A DNA stretch of 64,000 bases from Paenibacillus sp. J23TS9 (GCF_018403225.1 NZ_BOSG01000003.1:310001-374000), one strand, 5' to 3'. Numbered from the stretch's first letter, positions 26,207-35,394 are shown. A program made the numbers and translations. The notes: generated from the letters alone by a model not told the origin.

Positions 26207-29200
26207 TTATTTGCGTGAATCCTTGCTGCTGACATGCGCAACCTGCATGCGTTCAGCACGCCGCTGCTGCATCTTCTCAGGCAGCACAATCAGTGCCGGC
26301 ACCAGCATTGGCAGCAGGATAAAGCAGAGCACGATGAGACCCACGCCAACAGCAGATGCCAGCTCGATAAGCAGCACCAGGCCGGATGGGATCAGGGTTG
26401 CAAAGGTACCGCCCAGAATAACCATCGCGGAGATGATGACGCCACCCACGCTTTTCGCCGCTCTCACAATCGCATCACCCGGCGACATATCGCCATATTC
26501 ACGGTAGCGCTCCATCAGGAAGATGCTGTAGTCAACACCTACCGCCACAATAATGATGAAGGAGAAGAATGGCACAAAGGATGACACTCCGTCCGCTCCA
26601 ATGATATAGTTTGTGACCAGATTGGATGCACTCATCGCCACATAGTAGGACGCAACGAGCGAAAGTACGATAAAGACGGACGGCCAGAATGAACGAATGA
26701 CGAACAGCAGAACGACAAACACGCTCACGATGACGATAATGGCCGTGCTATTGAAAGACTTGATCTGTTCCTTGTTCATATCATAGGTGGTTGAACTTGG
26801 ACCAGCCGCCCCGTAGGTAGCTTTATCCAGTACCGTTCCCTTAAGACTGCTGGATACCGTATCATTGATCTTCTCAATGGTCTTCAGCGCAGCCGGGGAA
26901 TAGGGATCATCCTTCAGAATGACAATCAGCTTCGTGATCTTCCGGTCCTTGGACATAAAATTGTCCTCTGCCTTCTTAAAGTCCCCGTTTTCCAAAGCCT
27001 CACGTGGAATAAAGAAGGTCTTCGAGCTGTTCAGCTGGGTTAGGAAATCACCTGTTTTGCCCAGTCCCTCGGAGATATCCCCGAGTCCGTTACCGCTCTT
27101 ATCAATACCTTCCTTCAACTGCGACATACCGCCAGTCAGGCTTGAGAGACCGCCGATCAGCTGCTTCTGTACGCTTTGCACCTGACCTAGGGCGGCATTC
27201 AGCTTCTTCATATTCGCTTCAATTTCACGGCTGCCGCTGCTGCCCTGCTGAAGACCCTTCTGCAGCTCAGTCGCACCCTTTTGCAGTGCGGCAAGCCCGG
27301 TGGACATCTGCTTCTGTGCCGCTTCAATTTGCCCTAATCCACCAGCAGCCTCGCCGAGGGAGGAATTCAGCTTTGCATAATTCGCGTTCAGCTCCTGAAG
27401 CCCTCCGCCGAGCTGAGTCAAGCCGGATGCAAGACTCTCGCCGGTTGCCTTCAGCGTCGCATAATCGGGATCAGAAGCCAGCTCGCTATGCTTGGCTCCG
27501 AGTCCGGAAATCAGGCCGTTCATACCAGCCAAGCCCTGCTGAATTCCCGGAATTTGTCCGCTGATTTGCTTGTAGCCTGCTTCCATTGAGGTGTATCCCT
27601 TGGAGAGCTGCGACAGACCCGAACCGATCTTGCCTGTATTAGCGCTCACGGTATCCAGGCCGCTTTTCAGCCCAGCGATCCCTTTACTCAGTTCGCCGGC
27701 TCCTCCTGCACCCTTGCCAATACCCGCGGATACCTGCCCGAGCGCGGCGGTAATCTGGTCATAACCATTCTTCACCTGTCCGGTGCCGGTGACCAGCTGA
27801 TTCGCGCTGGATGTATCCGGCGTGCTCAGCTTATCACCAATCTGATCCAGGCCGCTCTTGATCTGATCCACACCCTTTTGGGATGCCGAGATACCCTCCG
27901 TTACGGTCTCAGTCTGGTTGCTGATGTAAAAATCGTCAATCGGCTTCGCCTGCGGCTGCGTTACGCTGGCAACTGATTTTACTCCATCAACTGCCTTCAA
28001 CTTATCCGTCAGCTTGTCGATAACGCCCAAGGTATCATTATTATCCATCGCCTTGTCGCCTTCAATGACCACGCTCGTCGGCAGCGCCTGCCCGCGGCTG
28101 AAGTGGTCAGCCACAATACTGAAGCCTTTGGTGGACGGATAGCTGTTACCAAGCTCCTTCAGCTGGTCGAAGGAAAGCTTCTGTCCGCTTGTAAGCAGTG
28201 CCGGAATCAGCAAAATCGCAATAATTACCGTAACAATAACCGGATGCTTAACGGAAACTGATGTCAGCTTTGCCCAGAATTTGCTCTCCTTATGGCCCGC
28301 TACCTTTTTCGAAGGCCAGAACAGCTTCGGCCCGAACACCTTCAGCATGAATGGTGTCAGCGTCAGCATTTGCAGCACCAGCACAACCGTACCAATCGCT
28401 ACTACATTCGCTGACTTATAGATACCAAAGCTTGAGAAGCTGAGCCCGGCAAAAGCAATAAACACCGTTGCAATACTGTAAATAATCGTTTTACCCGCGG
28501 TTCTGTAGGATGCGATAATCGCCTCATCTACGGATCGTCCGTGGGATAATTCCTCCTTGAAACGATTAAACAGCAGAATATTGTAATCCGTGCCGATTCC
28601 GAACAAAATCAGCACCAGCAGCATCTGTGTCACACTCGTGACCGGAAAATTCAGCTTGTCGATAATTTGCGCTGCGATCCCCATCGAGACCAGGTAGGAG
28701 ACGCCTACCGCAAGCAGGGAGACAAGCGGAATAACGACGGAGCGGAACATTACAATAAGTACAACCAGAATGAAGATAACGGTGAGTGCAGCACTCTTTT
28801 CCACTCCCGATACCGATGCCTTAAGATAGTCATTCTGGATAAAGTCCTCGCCGCTTAAGTAATAAGGGACATCGACATCCTTCAGTACATCTTTGAACTG
28901 GGTTTCGATATCATCCACGTTGCGTCCCATTTTATCCAGATTGAAGCTGACCATCAGCGTGGTGTTATCCTCTGAAACGAGAGAGGACTTGGCATCGGGA
29001 GTCGTAATCGGATCAATCAGCTGACTGAAGCCCAGCTCCGATTGATGCTGAACCATATTTTTGATACCGGATCCGATATGTTTCATATCCTCGTCCGTCA
29101 GCTTGCCTTCCCTGTGAAAAACGATAATATCGCTCGTTCCGCTCGTTCCGGTCATCTTGTTAAGCAGAGTTCCGGCGACCTTTGACGGGCTGTCTTCGGT

Positions 29201-29323
29201 CAGCGGGTCCTGGCCCCGCTCATGTAAAATGGCGTTCACATCCGGCTGAAATACGGTCAGCAGAACGGTTGCCACAAGCCATAGTGCCAGGATCGCCCAG
29301 CGCCATTTGATGATTTGCCGCAT
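26207..29323 (-). CDS. MMPL/RND-family membrane exporter
   Basis: 1038 residues from ATG 29323 (MRQIIKWRWAILALW, GAGGAGG twelve bases ahead). A start at 29377 would be inside an operator and lacks a ribosome site. The layout is two six-helix MMPL halves (helix 1 near 10-28, five helices about 175-350, and six about 860-1010) with two large outside parts. Between about 455 and 770 lies a long Gly/Ser/Leu-rich heptad-like region (repeats of the type GL..L/SGL..L..G), predicted to form a coiled coil, also seen in YhgE/Pip-type and YdgH-like proteins. MMPL proteins move lipids, siderophores or drugs with the proton gradient. It is downstream of a TetR gene with matching operators. Confidence 0.88.
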   Translation of the reverse strand: MRQIIKWRWAILALWLVATVLLTVFQPDVNAILHERGQDPLTEDSPSKVAGTLLNKMTGTSGTSDIIVFHREGKLTDEDMKHIGSGIKNMVQHQSELGFSQLIDPITTPDAKSSLVSEDNTTLMVSFNLDKMGRNVDDIETQFKDVLKDVDVPYYLSGEDFIQNDYLKASVSGVEKSAALTVIFILVVLIVMFRSVVIPLVSLLAVGVSYLVSMGIAAQIIDKLNFPVTSVTQMLLVLILFGIGTDYNILLFNRFKEELSHGRSVDEAIIASYRTAGKTIIYSIATVFIAFAGLSFSSFGIYKSANVVAIGTVVLVLQMLTLTPFMLKVFGPKLFWPSKKVAGHKESKFWAKLTSVSVKHPVIVTVIIAILLIPALLTSGQKLSFDQLKELGNSYPSTKGFSIVADHFSRGQALPTSVVIEGDKAMDNNDTLGVIDKLTDKLKAVDGVKSVASVTQPQAKPIDDFYISNQTETVTEGISASQKGVDQIKSGLDQIGDKLSTPDTSSANQLVTGTGQVKNGYDQITAALGQVSAGIGKGAGGAGELSKGIAGLKSGLDTVSANTGKIGSGLSQLSKGYTSMEAGYKQISGQIPGIQQGLAGMNGLISGLGAKHSELASDPDYATLKATGESLASGLTQLGGGLQELNANYAKLNSSLGEAAGGLGQIEAAQKQMSTGLAALQKGATELQKGLQQGSSGSREIEANMKKLNAALGQVQSVQKQLIGGLSSLTGGMSQLKEGIDKSGNGLGDISEGLGKTGDFLTQLNSSKTFFIPREALENGDFKKAEDNFMSKDRKITKLIVILKDDPYSPAALKTIEKINDTVSSSLKGTVLDKATYGAAGPSSTTYDMNKEQIKSFNSTAIIVIVSVFVVLLFVIRSFWPSVFIVLSLVASYYVAMSASNLVTNYIIGADGVSSFVPFFSFIIIVAVGVDYSIFLMERYREYGDMSPGDAIVRAAKSVGGVIISAMVILGGTFATLIPSGLVLLIELASAVGVGLIVLCFILLPMLVPALIVLPEKMQQRRAERMQVAHVSSKDSRK

Positions 29324-29355
29324 GTTCGTGATTTGCCTCCTCAGAGTTTTGTTAG

Positions 29356-29369
29356 TAAACATGTGTTCA
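29356..29369. promoter_or_regulatory. TetR operator ahead of MMPL gene
   Basis: TAAACA-TG-TGTTCA, an inverted repeat (one mismatch) 33 bases before the MMPL start, matching the operator ahead of the tetR gene at 30076-30089. Confidence 0.65.
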
Positions 29370-29460
29370 TTATTCAAACAAAAAAATAGAGCTACCCATC
29401 CATCATATAAAAATCGGGATGAATGTATTCCTCTGATCCAAGTGCCCTATGGCGCCCCAA

Positions 29461-30072
29461 CTAGTTGGGACGCCGGCATCCCATGCCCAAATGATACAGA
29501 TACACAAACTCATTCACGAGCCTTTTTACGGTCTCCCCATCCTCATTCTCTCTCAGGATCAGGCTAACGCCCTCCACCACGGTTCCCGCAAGCATCCGTG
29601 CACTTTGACGCTCGGAATCTTTAAGCTCTGCGGCATTTTGAGGGCCCGACGTAAATACATCCTCCAGGATCGTTACGATCAGTCCTACCATATGCTCTTT
29701 CACCTGGTCGTATTTTGAGCCTGCACTCCGGTTCAGCAAAATGGTCAGCTCCGCACTGTACTCCAAGAATAATGCGACAATCGTATCCTCCACCATATTC
29801 AGGTACTTCAAGCCCTTGTCCTCGCCGTTATAGCTGCGGTCCAGCTCCTTTTTCAAATCGAGGATATAGGCAACAATCTTTTCGTATACCGGACCTACCA
29901 ACGCCTCGAACAGCTCTTCCTTATTCGTAAAATAACGGTAGATATTGCCGGTCGTGATTCCCGCAGATGCCGAAATACGGCGCATGGAGGCGCCGGTATA
30001 ATCATGGGATTTGAATTCGTTCAGGGCAGCCCGAAGAATACTTTGACGGACATCTTCTTTCAATGTTTGCAT
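29461..30072 (-). CDS. TetR-family regulator of the MMPL exporter
   Basis: 203 residues. The N-terminal helix-turn-helix 'YTGASMRRISASAGITTGNIYRYFTNKEELF' (about 25-55) is followed by a helical ligand domain. A perfect inverted repeat directly before its start codon and a near copy before the MMPL gene support autorepression plus control of the exporter. The ribosome site AGGTG is part of the operator. It precedes the exporter by 137 bases in the same direction. Confidence 0.9.
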   Translation of the reverse strand: MQTLKEDVRQSILRAALNEFKSHDYTGASMRRISASAGITTGNIYRYFTNKEELFEALVGPVYEKIVAYILDLKKELDRSYNGEDKGLKYLNMVEDTIVALFLEYSAELTILLNRSAGSKYDQVKEHMVGLIVTILEDVFTSGPQNAAELKDSERQSARMLAGTVVEGVSLILRENEDGETVKRLVNEFVYLYHLGMGCRRPN

Positions 30073-30075
30073 AAA

Positions 30076-30089
30076 TAAACACCTGTTTA
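30076..30089. promoter_or_regulatory. TetR operator ahead of its own gene
   Basis: TAAACA-CC-TGTTTA, a perfect six-bp-arm inverted repeat four bases upstream of the tetR start; the AGGTG ribosome site of tetR is inside it on the minus strand. Confidence 0.7.
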
Positions 30090-30217
30090 CTATTATTTTA
30101 TAATCTTAATTATAATGCCTCTGCATCCTGTTGGCAAATCCTTGAGTTAGCCGCAGGGAAGCGCTTTATGCTACAATAAATTGTAAGGATTTAGCAATCG
30201 GAAATGGGGGGGCATTG

Positions 30218-31777
30218 ATGGATAAACCTGCAGTTTCCTTGTTTTTTGGAGCCGGAGCCGAAGTTGGATACGGACTGCCATCGGGTGGCCAGTTCGCTTT
30301 GGACCTGTTTCGGATACCGGTCGATCAGGATAAGACCGATTTCAAAGACCAGCTGAAGGCGCTGGACAACACGTCGGCTTACGTCAGCAAGTGGCTCCCG
30401 GATGATTATTTGAAGAAACGCATTCATGTATTTGGCAAAAGCGACTATGAGGGCATTATCGCCTCCAGTCTGGAATACCGAAAAGATGATATTTTAGCCT
30501 ATCTGGAACAGCTTGATCAGCATGTGCTCCGTCTTCTCCGTGCATGGGATGTGAGCGAGGACCATATCCGCCGTATCTTCCGTGACGAAACCAGCCTCGA
30601 ACTGGGCCAGATCCTTTACGGACAAGCCGTTAAGCTGAACAGCCGTCTGGCGGAGAGTGTCGGGTTATTCAACTCGGTCTTCTTCTCCGCCTGGCTGAAG
30701 CTGCTGGAGCTGCATCCCGAGCAGACTCATCTTCAGCATGGTGTACGAGCCATCCTCGAGCTGCTTGTCGGCGCTTGCGGACAGCGGCTGGTCGCCAAGC
30801 TGAACGAGGAAGTATTCGAGTCTGCGCCGGACAAGCTGTCCGTATTTGATGATCTCTCCGGCATATTCAGTCTCAACTACCACAGCGTCGGACAGACCGG
30901 TATGGACATCGTGCTTGGGGAACCGGCACAGCCCGTGACGGAGGAGAACACGCCGGTAGAGATAATGACTGCCCTCTGCCGCACGGTGCTGGAGGATATT
31001 TATTCACGCACGCTGGATTACCAGGCACTGGTCGACAGCCACTTCCGCTATCTGTACAATCCGAAGGCACACTGGGCCCGCTTCACACGGATTGCCATCT
31101 TTCTGCGCACCGTGCGGAGGTATATCAGCAGTTCGGATGCCCATCTTATGGAGAGGCTCGCCGCAGGACCCGGGTATTATCATGATCTATCCGGGCTATC
31201 CAGCCTCGCGGATATCGCTTCCGTCGGCACGACCAATTACAACGGCTTTGCCCGTGAACTGGTGCATCAAGAGTTCCCTTCCATTCCCGTTTACTATTTG
31301 AACGGCTGCGTTGAAGAATACTATGATCCCTACTGCAACCTGATTCTGGAGCAGCCCACGGCAGAGGAACTCGCTGCATACCCGCGGCTGCTCGTGCCGC
31401 TGATCTTCACCCAGAGCGGAATCAAACCGCTGACTTCGATTACAATGTCCCGCCGCTATGTTGAGCTATATGACAGATTCGAGCAGTCGGATATTATCGC
31501 GATTATCGGCTACGGCTTTAACGGCGACGACGGCCATATCAATGGATTGTTCCGTTCGCTCGCGGAAGCGGGCAAGCGGCTTTCCATTTTCCATTATGGC
31601 CATGAGAGCCTGTCTGTCCTAAAGAGCGAGTATCAAACCAAGCTTCGCCTGTCCTCCTCGGACAATCTTGATATCTTCACTGTAGACAGCAGCCGGAATG
31701 TGGCGGGAGAACCATGGTGGAAGGCATTGCTTGAGAAGTACCAGTATATGCAGCCCGTCCTGACACCCCGAACTTGA
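30218..31777 (+). CDS. Stand-alone SIR2-like domain protein
   Basis: 519 residues from ATG 30218, with a run of G five bases ahead (an in-frame TTG at 30215 is also possible). The N-terminus 'VSLFFGAGAEVGYGLPSG' (about 6-23) is the glycine-rich NAD-binding start of SIR2-like proteins; 'VGTTNYNGF' (about 336-344) matches the T-x-N-Y-D motif; 'IIAIIGYGFNGDDGHINGLF' (about 426-445) matches the G-Y-S-x-x-D-x-x-I motif. The expected LHG is 'YLNG' (about 360-363), with Asn where the catalytic His is usual. The 300-residue middle is helical and has no match I recognise. SIR2-like domains often act as NAD-degrading effectors in phage defence, but no partner (TIR, HerA, Argonaute) is adjacent. Function is unknown. 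Confidence 0.7.
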   Translation: MDKPAVSLFFGAGAEVGYGLPSGGQFALDLFRIPVDQDKTDFKDQLKALDNTSAYVSKWLPDDYLKKRIHVFGKSDYEGIIASSLEYRKDDILAYLEQLDQHVLRLLRAWDVSEDHIRRIFRDETSLELGQILYGQAVKLNSRLAESVGLFNSVFFSAWLKLLELHPEQTHLQHGVRAILELLVGACGQRLVAKLNEEVFESAPDKLSVFDDLSGIFSLNYHSVGQTGMDIVLGEPAQPVTEENTPVEIMTALCRTVLEDIYSRTLDYQALVDSHFRYLYNPKAHWARFTRIAIFLRTVRRYISSSDAHLMERLAAGPGYYHDLSGLSSLADIASVGTTNYNGFARELVHQEFPSIPVYYLNGCVEEYYDPYCNLILEQPTAEELAAYPRLLVPLIFTQSGIKPLTSITMSRRYVELYDRFEQSDIIAIIGYGFNGDDGHINGLFRSLAEAGKRLSIFHYGHESLSVLKSEYQTKLRLSSSDNLDIFTVDSSRNVAGEPWWKALLEKYQYMQPVLTPRT

Positions 31778-31831
31778 AATCGTGGCAGCAGTAAGCACCG
31801 GAAAAGCCCTCATTCAATAGATTTGGAATAC

Positions 31832-31866
31832 GCCGGACAGCCCCATAAACGGGGCCCGGCTTTTAT
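31832..31866 (+). terminator. Terminator of the SIR2-like gene
   Basis: Stem GCCGG-(bulge)-GCCCC / GGGGC-CCGGC followed by TTTT, about 55 bases after the stop. Confidence 0.75.
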
Positions 31867-32214
31867 ATTTTCAATTCCTATTTTCATTCTGTTCTTATTT
31901 CAAAGCCCATATCTTCAATCATGGCGTGGTCAACGAAAATATCCTGCAAATCACCTGAAACATAAAAAATACCTGTCTCACGACAGGCCCTGCTCTTTCA
32001 TTATGGAGGAGAGTTAAGCCTGGAAGCAGACCGATTCACCCCTTTGATCTATTGATAATTCCGGAAGTGTATGACGGAGAGAAAGACGGGGCCATGTGGG
32101 GATGTTTGTAGTTTTATTAGGGATTTGCTTCCTTCCATTCAGATTATCAAGAATAATACATGAATAAAACTAACTAAAGTTAGGTGTAGGCAAGAAATTC
32201 AGACTATTTCACAT

Positions 32215-32248
32215 AAAAAAACCGCCCAATACCTTCAGGTATAGGCGG
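32215..32248 (-). terminator. Terminator of the FAD oxidoreductase gene
   Basis: Outer arms CCGCC / GGCGG and inner ACCT/AGGT, followed by seven T on the minus strand. Confidence 0.85.
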
Positions 32249-32272
32249 CTGTCACATGTCTCACGAATCAAA

Positions 32273-33724
32273 TCAGGCATGCTCCACATCAATTTTATAT
32301 TTTCTCTTCAAATAGTGGTGAATTCGTTTAAAATCCTCCGGCGTCAAATCCTTCAATTGCTTTTTCTGCGACTCATAACCCAGGATGACACCGATCGTTT
32401 GCGCGGCCAGGGCATTATTGGGCATAATTCTCGAAGTACCATAAGCCTTGATGTCAGCGCCGATATTTTTTCCCACCACGAGCACATTGTCGTATTCCTT
32501 CAATTGGAAGGAGCGAAGCGGTATACCGTAAGAATCAGGCACACCATAACTAATACCATGCGGAATGTTCACCGTACCCTGCAAATCAACCGGATAAGAA
32601 CCGATGCTGACATTATCCCAGAACATTTTGCCGCTCATGACGTCTTCGTATTTTAACACATAGTCGGTCTCAAAGCGGTTGAAGTCACGAATGTAGAGAT
32701 AGCCGGGATACCCGTTCATCTCTGCATTCTCAAACCCTGCCAAATGGGTACGCAGGTATTCCAAAATGCGGGGAGCCTCGACCCGCCCCTTCCGCAGCGC
32801 TTCATGGACCGAATCATCGCTGGATGGATCTACGTTATACATAATCAGACCGTTAATGATGACATGTCCGTTGCCCTGATTGGCTATGTTCAGTCCACGC
32901 AGCCGTAAGAGCTTCTCCGCAGGCGTATATTTACCCATAATATTGCTGAAGCCTACTGCAAAATTCCAGTCCACATAGGTGTTAGGACCGTACAGTTTCT
33001 GGACATTGGACAGCGGATAATGACTCAGAACATCCTTGTTCAGCTTTCGCCAGTCTACATTTTTATATTTCAGCATATAGGTTGCGCCCATATAATCAGG
33101 CTGATTGCTCTTCTCCACGACTTCCATGCCAGGGATACGCTTCTTGTGTTTCAGCTTGCCGGTCAAGGCATTAAAATCCGTATTTTCCACCCAATAGCCT
33201 GCTTCCAGCTTATAATCCTTTTGATCCCGGTCGGTATACATCAGCGACTGCATCATATGGCTTTCTCCCGCAGCAGCTTCATTCACTTTGCTAATTTTGA
33301 TGCCACTTTTCAATGGTATATTTTCAATCAGCCTATTATAGTAATCCGTGAATTCATCCAAATCCCGAACCTTGCCTTTATTATATTTATGGAACAAATT
33401 TTTCATCTCGCCTTGTACGAGGCTTTTTCGTCCCTTGTTAAACGGTTCATCGAGAAAGAGCATCTCTCCCTGAATCAGCTCACCGCCGGGCTTTTCCCGC
33501 GGATCGAGAATCAATACGCTTAATCCGAGATTTTGAGCTTCTCTGGCTAAAAGTACCCCCTGCAATTCACTGCCAATGACTACAACATCATAGCGGCTGC
33601 ACCCTTCTCCGCATGAGGCAGGCTGTGTGATCCGGGTTAAACCGTGAGGAATGAAAAATTGAAAAACGAGTGCGGATATCATGACAATCAACATTAGCTG
33701 CCATATTTTCTTTGAATGATGCAC
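32273..33724 (-). CDS. Membrane-anchored FAD-dependent oxidoreductase
   Basis: 483 residues starting with GTG. Residues about 8-26 form a signal anchor (LMLIVMISALVFQFFI), so the catalytic part should be outside the membrane. 'YDVVVIGSELQGVLLAREAQNLGLSVLILDPREKPGG' (about 45-81) is a dinucleotide-binding fold in which GxGxxG is relaxed to G-S-E-L-Q-G. The C-terminal 'DNVLVVGKNIGADIKAYGTSRIMPNNALAAQTIGVIL' is the closing FAD motif of the FAD_oxidored (PF12831-like) family. An exported flavoprotein of this family is unusual; the substrate is not known. Two exact CTATTA-containing direct repeats lie 43-80 bases upstream. Confidence 0.75.
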   Translation of the reverse strand: MHHSKKIWQLMLIVMISALVFQFFIPHGLTRITQPASCGEGCSRYDVVVIGSELQGVLLAREAQNLGLSVLILDPREKPGGELIQGEMLFLDEPFNKGRKSLVQGEMKNLFHKYNKGKVRDLDEFTDYYNRLIENIPLKSGIKISKVNEAAAGESHMMQSLMYTDRDQKDYKLEAGYWVENTDFNALTGKLKHKKRIPGMEVVEKSNQPDYMGATYMLKYKNVDWRKLNKDVLSHYPLSNVQKLYGPNTYVDWNFAVGFSNIMGKYTPAEKLLRLRGLNIANQGNGHVIINGLIMYNVDPSSDDSVHEALRKGRVEAPRILEYLRTHLAGFENAEMNGYPGYLYIRDFNRFETDYVLKYEDVMSGKMFWDNVSIGSYPVDLQGTVNIPHGISYGVPDSYGIPLRSFQLKEYDNVLVVGKNIGADIKAYGTSRIMPNNALAAQTIGVILGYESQKKQLKDLTPEDFKRIHHYLKRKYKIDVEHA

Positions 33725-34061
33725 GGGCTATAATCAGCTCATTTCTTGTATAGTAAAAATTTTACGAAGTCTATTACGCCTATCTATTAGGTAAAGTCTA
33801 TTAAATATAATTTCTATTTATTGCTTTTTATACTATAAACCACCTCCAATTCATATACAATATTTAACACTTCCTATGCATATAAACGGGACATCTTTTA
33901 CATGAATTTTATTCACGGAAAATACTTATATGTATAACGGATCGCAATCTGTTTCCATATTCATAAAAAAAACCGTCCTAATAAGGACGGTCTACTCCAT
34001 GAAAAAGTTACCTAATCATTAAAAATTATCAATTTTACGTAAAACTATCATCTTATGCCCG
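33725..34061. other. AT-rich gene-free stretch with direct repeats
   Basis: 337 bases, strongly A/T-rich. It contains AAGTCTATTA twice (33767-33776 and 33794-33803) with a third CTATTA between (33784-33789), near the promoter expected for the FAD oxidoreductase. The far end holds the MFS terminator. No reading frame with a ribosome site is seen. Confidence 0.55.
33965..33991 (-). terminator. Terminator of MFS exporter (34062-35342)
   Basis: Perfect stem ACCGTCCT-AATA-AGGACGGT followed on the minus strand by eight T. Confidence 0.9.
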
Positions 34062-35342
34062 CTAGATTCGCTTGCGGATGATTCTCCCGAAAACAGCCAA
34101 AACCGGCAGCATCAAAATTCCTGCAGACAGAATGGAAGCCCGGATGGAAAACCGGCTGCCAATCCAACCGACCACAGGTCCGCCTGCGGTTTGGCCGAGT
34201 GCATCTGACTGGCTCACCATGGACAGCACTGTTGCGCGCGTTTTGCTTTCCAGATTCATATTTAGCCAGGTGCCATAAACCGGCTCGCTGATCGATACGG
34301 AAGCACCGGCGATCAGTACGGAAACAATAGCCCAGGCAAAATTTGGAGCCACAGCCAGTGACAGGATCGCCGCAACGCGGATCATGGTAAGCAGAAGCAT
34401 CGCGGTGGATACCTTTCGTTCATTTTTCATATCAATCCATTTCTCGGCCAGCCGGACGCCTCCCAGCCCAAGCAGCGTTGCCGCTGCAGAAACCACACCG
34501 AACCAGACAGCCATGGACACAGGCAGATCCGGCAAGCCGATGCCCCTGATGAGAAAAGGCTGCCACAAGCGGTCATACCCTTCGGAGGCAGCTCCGCTGA
34601 ACAGAGTAACCGCAATGATAACCCCAAGCAGCGGATGCTTACGCACGACCTTGGCCCCGCTGAGCCATGTACCCGTCATCCGCTTGAAATGTGAAGCCTG
34701 TGGAGCATGCTCCTGGCGCTTAAACTTGGTTTCCTTCATGACTATCAGAAGCAGCACACCCAGCATGGCGTACAGCATTCCCCCTATCAGGTAGGGCAGG
34801 TTGGGAGTGATCATCGACAGCCCCACGCTGCAGCCTATGCCCAGAAGCGATGCGATTAACGACAGCCGCTGGGACTGCATCAGAATCGCCCCCGCCTGCT
34901 CCTCGCCAGCTTCATCTACGACCCAAGCGGTGTTCGCTCCGCTGACAAAGGTCCAGCCAATTCCGAACAGGATTTGCGAGAACACGATCCAGGCAAACAC
35001 AGAAATGATCGAACCCGCTCCTGCGAGCCATAGGGCGCTCCCTTCTACCGTAAAACCAAAACCGAGAATAAACATACCGATAATTACCGAAATTCTACGG
35101 CTGTAGGTATCGGCCACCACGCCGGTAATTCCTTCGAAGATCAATACGGTCAGCTCAAGCACTGTTCCCATCAGCACCAGCTCGAATGGATTCAATCCGA
35201 GTGATGTCACATGATAAATCCCACTGGTGGTAAACATGGTACTGTTGGCCAGAGCCATCATAAAGCTCATCATCATATACACTTGTGACGCACGGTTTAT
35301 ATACAAAATTATTTCCGCCCTTCGAAGCAGGCGGCGCGTCAC
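34062..35342 (-). CDS. MFS transporter, drug-efflux-like
   Basis: Up to 426 residues with about 12 membrane segments. The loop 'GVVADTYSRRISVIIGMF' is MFS motif A; 'VSGANTAWVVDEAGEE' and a central charged loop near 215-235 separate the two halves. The start is uncertain: GTG 35342 lacks a ribosome site, while TTG 35306 has AGGGCGG eight bases ahead and would give 414 residues. It probably exports a small molecule. A short possible leader frame lies 52 bases upstream. Confidence 0.85.
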   Translation of the reverse strand: MTRRLLRRAEIILYINRASQVYMMMSFMMALANSTMFTTSGIYHVTSLGLNPFELVLMGTVLELTVLIFEGITGVVADTYSRRISVIIGMFILGFGFTVEGSALWLAGAGSIISVFAWIVFSQILFGIGWTFVSGANTAWVVDEAGEEQAGAILMQSQRLSLIASLLGIGCSVGLSMITPNLPYLIGGMLYAMLGVLLLIVMKETKFKRQEHAPQASHFKRMTGTWLSGAKVVRKHPLLGVIIAVTLFSGAASEGYDRLWQPFLIRGIGLPDLPVSMAVWFGVVSAAATLLGLGGVRLAEKWIDMKNERKVSTAMLLLTMIRVAAILSLAVAPNFAWAIVSVLIAGASVSISEPVYGTWLNMNLESKTRATVLSMVSQSDALGQTAGGPVVGWIGSRFSIRASILSAGILMLPVLAVFGRIIRKRI

Positions 35343-35394
35343 GTTAACCGATGTCCATGAATAACTTCTTTTTAAGATGAGACCACTTCAGCCG

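Larger units (their letters stand above)
31778..32272. other. Gene-free stretch of 495 bases
   Basis: It holds the terminator of the SIR2-like gene, a small hairpin CCTGTC-TCAC-GACAGG (31972-31987) followed on the minus strand by a T-run, a five-bp stem CTAAC/GTTAG (about 32170-32183), and the terminator of the FAD oxidoreductase gene. A good ribosome-like box GGAGGAG at about 32006 is not followed by a start codon in a usable frame. No gene is supported. Confidence 0.6.

Noticed and set aside
27100..27900. DNA-level tandem repeats in the MMPL gene
   Set aside because: The repeat is in the protein (heptad-like GL..L units); codons differ between units and no exact DNA repeat of useful length is seen.
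30215..31777. A Thoeris, DSR or SIR2-HerA defence operon
   Set aside because: There is no TIR, HerA or Argonaute gene beside the SIR2-like protein; neighbours are a TetR regulator and an oxidoreductase with separate control signals. The gene is kept as a stand-alone candidate only.
31823..32017. A 64-codon frame after the SIR2-like gene that could be a small partner
   Set aside because: It starts inside the transcription terminator, has no ribosome site and has low-quality composition.
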